Shown here: piece after piece, positions 1-4,659 of the stretch
Layout of the letters: every line of letters starts with the position of its first letter
Numbering within the stretch: position 1 is the first letter of the stretch
Origin: an uncultured Campylobacter sp.
GTDB taxonomy: Bacteria > Campylobacterota > Campylobacteria > Campylobacterales > Campylobacteraceae
Direction: 5' to 3'
Assembly (NCBI GenBank): GCA_934728065.1
Contig: CAKVDW010000036.1
Coordinates: 1 to 5,420, forward strand
Length of the DNA stretch: 5,420 bases
The notes under the pieces: model-generated
The model's database searches: none
Told to the model about the DNA's origin: nothing
What the model saw: the letters and a program-made list of their open reading frames with translations, nothing else
Position numbers and translations under genes: made by a program

Positions 1-18
1 ACTAATATCATTTATCAT
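1..18 (-). CDS. 5' end of a leftward gene, cut by the window edge
   Basis: Reading the minus strand, an ATG at 18-16 is followed by five open codons (M-I-N-D-I-S) before the window ends. A good Shine-Dalgarno AAGGGG lies five bases upstream of the ATG, which is the main reason to call it. Six codons are too few to identify a product. It is oriented like the Mu-like head gene at 234-1316 and could be the next gene of the same prophage remnant, but that is inference. Confidence 0.4.
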
Positions 19-72
19 CTTAACCCCTTTTTTGCCTTTTAAGGCTATTTTTAAAGATTTTCATTTTCAGCC

Positions 73-101
73 TTGACAAGTTTGTAAAATTGTGTTAGAA
101 T
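73..101 (+). promoter_or_regulatory. Strong sigma-70-type promoter
   Basis: A perfect TTGACA (73-78) is separated by 17 bp from TAGAAT (96-101). Campylobacter promoters usually lack a clear -35 box, so a consensus -35 with ideal spacing is notable. Transcription should start near 108 and run rightward into the short structured segment that ends at the terminator at 213-246. Confidence 0.7.
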
Positions 102-107
102 TCATCT

Positions 108-246
108 CATAAAGGTTTCGTGGCTCAGCGGTGTATATTCCGCCCCTTGCCCTAGCCAAGCAAGTTAATGGGAAGAAGTAACGGCATTGAGGCAATCCTT
201 GCCACCTTTTGTAAAGTGTTAGGCTGACACTTTTCATTTTTTTATT
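108..246 (+). ncRNA. Candidate small structured RNA of about 140 nt
   Basis: The segment has its own consensus promoter at one end and an intrinsic terminator at the other, and holds no convincing protein gene. Short hairpins are visible: GCGG (128-131) with CCGC (140-143), CTTGC (146-150) with GCAAG (160-164), GGCAA (191-195) with TTGCC (199-203), then the terminator stem. Two tiny ORFs exist: 11 codons from GTG at 120, with AAAGG at 111-115, and 19 codons from ATG at 168 without a clear ribosome site. A leader peptide or mini-gene is therefore not excluded. I do not recognise it as tRNA, SRP RNA, 6S RNA, tmRNA or tracrRNA. Its 3' end abuts the stop codon of the convergent Mu-like gene, so it may overlap that mRNA in antisense. 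Confidence 0.5.
213..246 (+). terminator. Rho-independent terminator
   Basis: AAAGTGT (213-219) and ACACTTT (227-233) form a perfect 7-bp stem with a 7-nt loop, followed by a T-rich tract (234-246). The T tract is only on the plus-strand side, so it serves the rightward transcript from the promoter at 73-101. On the minus strand the hairpin lies just past the stop of the gene ending at 234 but lacks a U tract. Confidence 0.7.
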
Positions 247-1316
247 CCTTTCATCGTAACGAGACTTTGCAGATAAATTTCTTTGTGATTTTCAGTTGTC
301 TTTAACACCGCCTTATAATCCACCCCATACTTGCTAAAATAGACTATGTGCCTGTCTTTGTTGCCCTTTTCTATTTTTGCATTTTCATCATTTAACAAAC
401 GCCTTACCAAAGCATAATCAAAAGGCGTTATATCCTCGTGCTTAAAATGAGTGGCTAGGGTTTCAGCACTCAAACGCACGGCTTTGGCTTTGGTGTCAAG
501 CTCTTTTTGTAACCTTTCATCTGCAAAAGCGATGAGTATGTATTCTTTGCCCTTTGCGCCGTGAATTTCATCTTGTGCGAGTTTTTTAGTTTCATTCCAA
601 AAGCCCTTTATGCGCTCATACATTGAGCGGTTTTCTTTGACTTGCTCTCTTAAAAGCTTTAACGCCTCGCGGGCTGGTTGGTTTTTAACATACTTTTTAA
701 GCTTATTTTCTATGATGAGCTGTAAGCCGTTATCATTTTTTTCTAAATTTCTTGTGTCATAGTCCCAGTCCTTTTCAGCGACATTAAGCTTTTGGGCTTG
801 TGAGCTTTCTTTAAAGCCAAATTCATCTAAATCATCTTTTGAGTAGCTATCCACACGGCAACGGCAGTTCCACCCATTAGGTGGGTAGTTTTTTTGCCAA
901 AACTCATCATTTTTCTTTAAAATTAGTCCGTGCATTTGCGCGTGAGTGTGCCTTGTGCGGCTGTCTAGTATCGCCACATAACGCAAATACTCATCACCGC
1001 TTTGCTCTTGCGCCCTTGCTCTGCTTTGCTGATAAGCTGTGCGTGTGTTGGTGTAAAAGATTTTTTTAAGCCTTGTTGCGCCTACTTCAATGCTCTTTTT
1101 TTCATTTGTTTTTGGGTTTATCACTTCAACGCTCTTGCCAAACCAGCCGTGCTTTTGCAAAGTGGGTTTTAGCTCTTTAACCCAGCTTTGATAGCTTTGC
1201 CCCTCAACAAAGGCATTTTCAAGGCTTGTTTGTATGTCGCTTAACAAATCAATTTGCGTAACCTTTGCCACCGTAAAGGCTCTAGTCTCTATAACCCTAC
1301 CCCAAGCAAGTGGCAA
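234..1316 (-). CDS. Mu-like gpF minor head morphogenesis protein with C-terminal nuclease-like domain, 5'-truncated
   Basis: Residues about 10-155 match the Mu F-like minor head family (PF04233 type), which takes part in phage capsid assembly. Visible marks are the opening RAFTVAKV (12-19), DSRTRHTHAQMHG (118-130) and the PPNGWNCRCRV block (145-155). A charged linker (about 180-250) leads to a C-terminal region (about 255-360, with RHIVYFSKYGVDYKAVL at 322-338). That region resembles the Barnase/EndoU/ColicinE5/RelE-like nuclease domains often fused to Mu F proteins; this second assignment is weaker. The only possible start is TTG at 1316, without a ribosome site. The frame stays open only to a TAG at 1347-1349, and family members usually carry a few dozen more residues before the FTVAK motif. 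The native 5' end therefore seems lost at a junction near 1316-1330. Probably a prophage remnant; residual expression is uncertain. Confidence 0.85.
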   Translation of the reverse strand: MPLAWGRVIETRAFTVAKVTQIDLLSDIQTSLENAFVEGQSYQSWVKELKPTLQKHGWFGKSVEVINPKTNEKKSIEVGATRLKKIFYTNTRTAYQQSRARAQEQSGDEYLRYVAILDSRTRHTHAQMHGLILKKNDEFWQKNYPPNGWNCRCRVDSYSKDDLDEFGFKESSQAQKLNVAEKDWDYDTRNLEKNDNGLQLIIENKLKKYVKNQPAREALKLLREQVKENRSMYERIKGFWNETKKLAQDEIHGAKGKEYILIAFADERLQKELDTKAKAVRLSAETLATHFKHEDITPFDYALVRRLLNDENAKIEKGNKDRHIVYFSKYGVDYKAVLKTTENHKEIYLQSLVTMKGIKK

Positions 1317-1999
1317 GGGAATGTAAATATAAAGGCGAGTGCATTTCTACTGTGCTGCCATTAAGACAATCAACCCACCTTAAAAACTGCAAATTAGAAA
1401 GTGCGCCAACAAATGCTAAAGTCAATCCAAATTTAGCAAATTCTTACGGCGTAACAAACTTTACGCAGAATTTAGATGACAAGATAAATGAGATGAAAGG
1501 ATTAGAGGGTGAATGCACTCAAAGTGAATTAAATAGAGTAGAAAAAGCAATTATCGGCAAAAAGACTGATTGTAATCAAATAGACCCTGATACAGGGCAA
1601 AATACTTGTGCAGAAGTTGCTGTTTATGGTTTTAGGATTAATCCAAATATGACAAAGGCTTGTTCTTTATTAGCAACAGGGCAATATTCAAGCAAAAAAG
1701 TTACTTATACTTGTCCTACAAAAGAGTTTTATGAAACACAAGCTTGGAATAAAGGCTTTAAAGAAATTAAAATATCGAAAAAAGAATATGATAAGATACC
1801 ACAAGTGCAAGATAAGTTCATTAAAGAAGTAGAAATTCAAAGCCTTAATGCCTCAAAGATTTATAATAGCTTACCAAATGATGAAAAGGGCTTTGCTGGA
1901 AAAGAAAATGGTCTTTATGTGTTTAAAAGAAAGGAATTTTACAAAAAAGAACCTGTTTATAAGTCTTGTTGGGAGGTAGAAAACAAATTTAAGTTTTAA
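1310..1999 (+). CDS. Cysteine-rich hypothetical protein, probably an N-terminally truncated fragment
   Basis: The 229-codon ORF is read from GTG 1310, but no ribosome site precedes it and the frame is closed by a TAA at 1292-1294. It overlaps the broken 5' end of the opposite Mu-like gene by seven bases. I suspect that the real gene was longer and that this is its 3' part. Nine cysteines are spread along it (5, 11, 27, 69, 88, 100, 118, 135, 220), many in polar surroundings, which suggests an exported disulphide-bonded protein, yet no signal peptide is present in what remains. The C-terminus (EPVYKSCWEVENKF, 214-227) faintly recalls the CW-containing repeats of TraN-type conjugation proteins; this is low-confidence inference. 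A polymorphic-toxin tail is another possibility, given the small gene just downstream. I do not recognise the family. Confidence 0.55.
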   Translation: MARECKYKGECISTVLPLRQSTHLKNCKLESAPTNAKVNPNLANSYGVTNFTQNLDDKINEMKGLEGECTQSELNRVEKAIIGKKTDCNQIDPDTGQNTCAEVAVYGFRINPNMTKACSLLATGQYSSKKVTYTCPTKEFYETQAWNKGFKEIKISKKEYDKIPQVQDKFIKEVEIQSLNASKIYNSLPNDEKGFAGKENGLYVFKRKEFYKKEPVYKSCWEVENKFKF

Positions 2000-2028
2000 A
2001 AATTGCGTTGAAAAGGAAATTTGGATAA

Positions 2029-2349
2029 ATGAATAAAGATGAGTTAGCTCAATGTCAAGCCTTTTTAGAAAAACTTGCCAAATACATAGAATTACTCGAA
2101 TTTGAAAAGCTAGAAGAAAAAATACTTGATGATTATAGGTGCTTATTCCAAAGTGGTATTCTTACACTTGATGACTTTGACAATAAAACCGAAATCATCA
2201 AAACTATGAAAAAAATAAAAAAGCATATCAAACAAAGAAAAAACGACTACCCTAACTACAAAGACTATCAAATCAAGCGTGATGAGATTATTACACATTT
2301 TTATAATTGCTCTATCAACAAAACTATAAATGCTATAAAGGCAATATAA
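2029..2349 (+). CDS. Small hypothetical protein, 106 residues
   Basis: The start is ATG 2029, supported by AAGGA at 2013-2017. The gene follows the cysteine-rich ORF by 29 bp in the same direction and probably shares its transcript. The protein looks helical. Its N-terminal half is acidic and leucine-rich (LEKLAKYIELLEFEKLEEKIL, about 13-33). Its C-terminal half is lysine-rich (MKKIKKHIKQRKNDY around 60-74). There is no membrane segment or signal peptide. Size and position after a possible secreted or toxin-like fragment would fit an immunity-type partner, but nothing in the sequence proves this. Family not recognised. Confidence 0.65.
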   Translation: MNKDELAQCQAFLEKLAKYIELLEFEKLEEKILDDYRCLFQSGILTLDDFDNKTEIIKTMKKIKKHIKQRKNDYPNYKDYQIKRDEIITHFYNCSINKTINAIKAI

Positions 2350-2350
2350 C

Positions 2351-3238
2351 TTGGCTAATAAGCAAGAATCAAACGAACCCAGCTTTGATGAGATATTAAA
2401 AAATTTAAATAATGACTTACCGCCGATACAAAACATACCTGACATTAGCAAAGCAGAAAATGAATACGCAACTCAATCAACATTTGACGAACTCAACGCA
2501 CAAGCATTACACATTAAAATATCTATTAACCAAAAATTGTTACAATCACAACAAAATCTAGCACAAGGAACAGACAATGAGCGCGGCACATACGATACAC
2601 GAGAGCGAATTCGACAACCTGCTTTCAATGAGCATAGACGAACTGATGATGATAGAATTTTCACCCAAAACAGCACAGGATTTACAAAACCTCCCACACT
2701 ACAAAGAATTTGTGATGATGTGCAACAAAATACACGAGGCGAGCAAGGAAACACTATCAAAGACACCGCTATGGATACTTACCAACATAGCAATGGTAGC
2801 CATTCATCACAAAAATCCCCAAGCTTTGATGATAGCCAGAGAAGAAATTTCACAGAACCTACAAGCACAGCGATTAGCAGACGAGGCAGAAGCTTGGGCG
2901 CAGGGCTTGAAGAATTTGCGAAAATCTATGGAATTGAGATGCAAGCAAATGAACAAGAGCTAAAAGAGCTTGAAAACAAAATCAAAGAATGGAAACAAAC
3001 CTTTTTAAAATCCCGTGAGCTTGCCGAAAAATCAATGAATAGTTTTTTAGAAAAGTCCATACAAGAGCTACAACACAGCCAAAGCGTTTTTTATGCTGAT
3101 GCTTTGCCAAAAGCGTATGCTAAATTTGCAACAGCCATTTTAACCCTTGTCAATTTGGGCTATAAACTAGACCAACAAAATGCCACAAAAATTCAAAAAA
3201 TCCTTAAAATCGAGCTAAATAAAGACCTTGTAAGATAA
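2351..3238 (+). CDS. Hypothetical protein with disordered centre and coiled-coil C-terminus; possible mobilization accessory
   Basis: The ORF has 295 codons from TTG 2351, with AAAGG at 2337-2341. An in-frame TAA at 2336-2338 rules out any earlier start, and the TTG lies two bases past the stop of the preceding gene. Three regions are visible: an acidic N-terminus (1-70) with amphipathic stretches, a low-complexity centre rich in R, T, S, Q and N (about 73-185), and a helical C-terminus with coiled-coil character (about 195-245) leading to a more hydrophobic stretch (about 255-272). The centre coincides with a second ORF in the +1 frame (2577-2963). Third codon positions in this frame look more AT-rich than in the nested frame, as expected of the older coding frame. 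A relaxase C-terminal remnant or mob accessory is conceivable because a MobC-like gene lies nearby, but no relaxase motif (HUH triad) is seen. Confidence 0.6.
   Translation: MANKQESNEPSFDEILKNLNNDLPPIQNIPDISKAENEYATQSTFDELNAQALHIKISINQKLLQSQQNLAQGTDNERGTYDTRERIRQPAFNEHRRTDDDRIFTQNSTGFTKPPTLQRICDDVQQNTRGEQGNTIKDTAMDTYQHSNGSHSSQKSPSFDDSQRRNFTEPTSTAISRRGRSLGAGLEEFAKIYGIEMQANEQELKELENKIKEWKQTFLKSRELAEKSMNSFLEKSIQELQHSQSVFYADALPKAYAKFATAILTLVNLGYKLDQQNATKIQKILKIELNKDLVR
2577..2963 (+). CDS. Nested ORF of 128 codons in the +1 frame, MobB-like arrangement
   Basis: This ORF lies entirely inside the 295-codon ORF, one frame forward. ATG 2577 has a better ribosome site (AAGGA at 2565-2569, seven bases upstream) than the host ORF, and a stop at 2559-2561 fixes the start. 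The translation looks protein-like: acidic amphipathic N-terminus (about 9-28), a hydrophobic stretch TPLWILTNIAMVAI (63-76) that could touch a membrane, then a long charged helix (81-120). Third positions are richer in G and C than in neighbouring genes, which fits a frame imposed on an older one. Mobilization operons of ColE1 and RSF1010 type nest small mobB genes inside mobA in this way; that analogy is inference. The alternative is a chance open frame. Confidence 0.5.
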   Translation: MSAAHTIHESEFDNLLSMSIDELMMIEFSPKTAQDLQNLPHYKEFVMMCNKIHEASKETLSKTPLWILTNIAMVAIHHKNPQALMIAREEISQNLQAQRLADEAEAWAQGLKNLRKSMELRCKQMNKS

Positions 3239-3241
3239 ATT

Positions 3242-3291
3242 TTGCTTTGTTTGAAAAATATGTTATAATGAGGCAAATTTTGTTAAGGGGG
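3242..3291 (+). promoter_or_regulatory. Promoter and ribosome site of the toxin-antitoxin operon
   Basis: TATAAT (3264-3269) is a consensus -10, preceded by TTGCTT (3242-3247) at 16 bp as a weak -35. A strong Shine-Dalgarno AAGGGGG (3285-3291) lies five bases before the antitoxin ATG at 3297. Operons of this type are normally repressed by their own antitoxin; I see no clear inverted-repeat operator here. Confidence 0.65.
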
Positions 3292-3296
3292 CGCAG

Positions 3297-3554
3297 ATGA
3301 CAGCAAAAGCTATTGATTATAGCACTTACAGCGAACAAGCGTTGTTTATAGAGCTTAACAGCATAAGCGAGCAGATAGAACAACTTGCAGAGAAAAAAGC
3401 TCAAATCGAACAGGCTTTGCGAGAAAAAGCCAAAGTGCCAAACGATGAAACTATAAAAGCAATGCAAGAGTGCGAAAAAATAAGCCAAAATGATGATATA
3501 GTAGAGGTTGATAATGTCTCAAACTATCTTAAAGGGCTTGTAAGCAATGCTTAG
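3297..3554 (+). CDS. Antitoxin of a YafQ-type toxin-antitoxin pair, coiled-coil type
   Basis: This 85-residue protein precedes the YafQ-family toxin and overlaps it by eight bases (toxin ATG 3547 inside its last codons), the tight coupling typical of type II modules. The N-terminal half is a strongly predicted coiled coil (ALFIELNSISEQIEQLAEKK, about 15-34, continuing to about 47). The C-terminal tail ends in SNYLKGL (77-83), a style common to antitoxins whose tail wraps the toxin. The ribbon-helix-helix beginning expected of DinJ, the partner of YafQ in E. coli, is not recognisable. The role as antitoxin is inferred from position, size and overlap. Confidence 0.8.
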   Translation: MTAKAIDYSTYSEQALFIELNSISEQIEQLAEKKAQIEQALREKAKVPNDETIKAMQECEKISQNDDIVEVDNVSNYLKGLVSNA

Positions 3555-3837
3555 AAAGGTTATCTCTAAAAATTCTTTCAAACGAGATTTTAGAAAGGCT
3601 CACAAACAAGGACTTATCGGCGAAAATGAAATTTTAGAAATTCAAAAAATCGTTCAGCACATAGCAAACAATGAGCCACTAGATACAAAATACCAAGACC
3701 ATTTACTAAAACACGATTATGCGGGGTTTAGAGACTGCCACATAAAGCCTGATTTGGTGCTAATTTATAAAATCGTTGAAAATAGCGTGCATTTAACACG
3801 CATAGGACGACACCAAGACTTGTTTAAGGGCTATTAA
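3547..3837 (+). CDS. yafQ: YafQ-family mRNA interferase toxin (RelE superfamily)
   Basis: The 96-residue protein aligns by eye with E. coli YafQ, a ribosome-dependent endoribonuclease that cuts translated mRNA and halts protein synthesis. The conserved blocks are YQDHLL (49-54), YAGFRDCHIKPDLVLIYK (58-75) and RIGRHQDLF (85-93). Residues matching the YafQ active site are present: His52, His65, Asp69, His89 and Phe93. The tryptophan next to the aspartate in E. coli YafQ is leucine here (Leu70). The length is normal for the family and nothing is truncated, so the toxin is probably active. It is translated from an ATG inside the antitoxin gene and released from inhibition when the antitoxin is degraded. 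Likely role: maintenance of the mobile region that carries it. Confidence 0.92.
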   Translation: MLRKVISKNSFKRDFRKAHKQGLIGENEILEIQKIVQHIANNEPLDTKYQDHLLKHDYAGFRDCHIKPDLVLIYKIVENSVHLTRIGRHQDLFKGY

Positions 3838-3855
3838 AAGCCCTTATTGTTTAAT
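3825..3855 (+). terminator. Probable terminator after the toxin gene
   Basis: TAAGGGCT (3825-3832) and AGCCCTTA (3839-3846) form an 8-bp stem with a 6-nt loop, followed by TTGTTT. The toxin stop codon lies in the loop. The T tract is short, so strength is uncertain. It separates the operon from the convergent ribbon-helix-helix gene. Confidence 0.55.
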
Positions 3856-4069
3856 CCACGCCGAACAACTTGACGATAATGTAAGCACTCATCGACAAAT
3901 TCGCCTTTTTTGCCTTTTGCTCTAACTTTGCCTTTTGCTCATCGCTTAAGTAAATCAACAAAGTGCGTTTGGTTTGCTTTTTACTCTCGTCTATTTTAGG
4001 ACGACCGACCTTGCCCTTTTTCTTTGCACCGCGCCCACTTTTGTTAAGCTCGTTTAGGTTTTGAGGTGT
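3851..4069 (-). pseudogene. Ribbon-helix-helix mobilization-type DNA-binding protein, 5' end missing
   Basis: The minus strand encodes about 72 residues ending at TAA 3853-3851. They include a basic linker with GRGAKKKGKVGRPK, then a strand-helix-helix unit (KRTLLIYLSDEQKAKLEQKA, followed by KKANLSMSAYIIVKLFGVD). This is the pattern of small plasmid MobC/CopG-type DNA-binding proteins, where the beta-strand TLLIYLS contacts DNA and S-x-S-A-Y starts the second helix. The block EQKAK is duplicated by a 14-bp direct repeat (3909-3922 and 3927-3940). The frame stays open to a TAA at 4096-4094, but no ATG, GTG or TTG start is found. Beyond about 4070 the sequence belongs to the opposite recombinase fragment, so the gene start is lost at the junction. 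Probable original role: relaxosome accessory or plasmid regulator. Confidence 0.75.
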
Positions 4070-4537
4070 TTTTCTCTTCGCACAGGAGAGCTTTTAGGGC
4101 TTACAAGAGACGATTTAAATTTAGGCGAAAATAAAGCCTATGTGAAAAGAACACTTCTAAATGACGGCAAAAGCACAAATTCACCAAAAAATAGAAGCTC
4201 TTATAGGACTATTGATTTACTGCCCCTTGTAGCAAGAGAGCTAAAAACCATTTCTTATCAAAACAATGAAGGCTTTTTGTTTAAAAGCCCTATTTGTAGG
4301 TTGAGAAAAGATTTTAAAGCCTTACAAGAAAGGCTTAAAATTCAGCCCAAACGCAGACTTTATGATACAAGACACAGCTTTGCTAGTGTAATGTTAAGCA
4401 AGGGCGAAGAGCCTATGTGGATAAGCCGTGTAATGCTAGGGCATTCAAGCCTAAATCAAACTTTTAGCACCTATGCAAAATACTTGCCAAAGAGTGTAAA
4501 GGAAAGGGCGACATTCTTAAATGGTATGGAATTTTAA
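4061..4537 (+). pseudogene. Tyrosine recombinase (phage/island integrase), catalytic-domain fragment
   Basis: The 158 codons hold most of the catalytic domain of a tyrosine recombinase, the enzyme that inserts and excises phages and islands. Visible are the first arginine in LRTGELLGL (Arg7), the box YDTRHSFAS with Arg104 and His105, LGHSS with His128, and the nucleophile Tyr138 in TFSTYAKY, ten residues after the LGH histidine as usual. The position normally occupied by the histidine of box II is Tyr101. Integrases of this type are usually about 350-400 residues. The DNA-binding N-terminal domain, about 200 residues, is missing. The apparent start TTG 4061 has no ribosome site and lies inside sequence of the opposite ribbon-helix-helix gene, so the true junction is about 4066-4076. 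Not expected to be functional. Confidence 0.9.
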
Positions 4538-4659
4538 TGTGTGTGCGATAAATTTTAAATGATGAAAGGCTAAATTTGCCACTTTTCTTTGTAAGGGCGG
4601 TAAAATTTACAAAAATGTGGTAAAATAAATACAAAAAAGGACAAAAATGAACCCTAAAT
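4538..4659. promoter_or_regulatory. CRISPR leader-side region with promoter boxes
   Basis: This AT-rich gap between the integrase fragment and the first repeat holds two GGTAAAAT boxes, at 4599-4606 and 4619-4626; the second is TGGTAAAAT (4618-4626). The same nine bases end every repeat. In type II-C arrays of Neisseria and Campylobacter the repeat 3' end acts as an extended -10 promoter (established). The second box should thus start transcription rightward, about 25-30 bp before the first repeat. No tracrRNA anti-repeat (GGGACTAAAA on the plus strand) is present. Confidence 0.55.
4637..4649 (+). other. Ribosome site and ATG pointing into the array
   Basis: AAGGA (4637-4641) stands five bases before ATG (4647-4649). 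The reading continues N-P-K, enters the first repeat and stops at TGA 4710-4712 in spacer 1. It looks like the start of an ordinary gene whose body is missing. Downstream there is only repeat and spacer sequence, so a functional protein is unlikely. Confidence 0.45.

Noticed and set aside
30..56. Hairpin GCCTT/AAGGC as a terminator
   Set aside because: The loop is only two bases and the stem five; with a ribosome site next to it on the other strand, I could not support a terminator call.
120..143. tRNA-like D-arm (TGGCTCAGCGG)
   Set aside because: There is no T-arm (GGTTCGAATCC type), no closing acceptor stem and no returning D-stem strand, so it is not a tRNA or a recognisable tRNA fragment.
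881..1069. Plus-strand ORF of 62 codons inside the Mu-like gene
   Set aside because: It lies opposite the conserved core of the F protein, has no ribosome site and a composition typical of a reverse-strand shadow.
2143..2766. Two minus-strand ORFs (2143-2451 and 2473-2766)
   Set aside because: Both are antisense to plus-strand genes, lack ribosome sites, and read as Phe/Ser/Cys/Val-rich shadow sequence.
3204..3488. Minus-strand ORF opposite the antitoxin
   Set aside because: It spans the toxin-antitoxin promoter and the coiled coil of the antitoxin; its Phe/Leu/Tyr-rich product is the complement of the Glu/Lys/Gln-rich coding strand.
4538..4659. tracrRNA next to the array
   Set aside because: No anti-repeat complementary to the repeat occurs here or anywhere else in the window outside the repeats.
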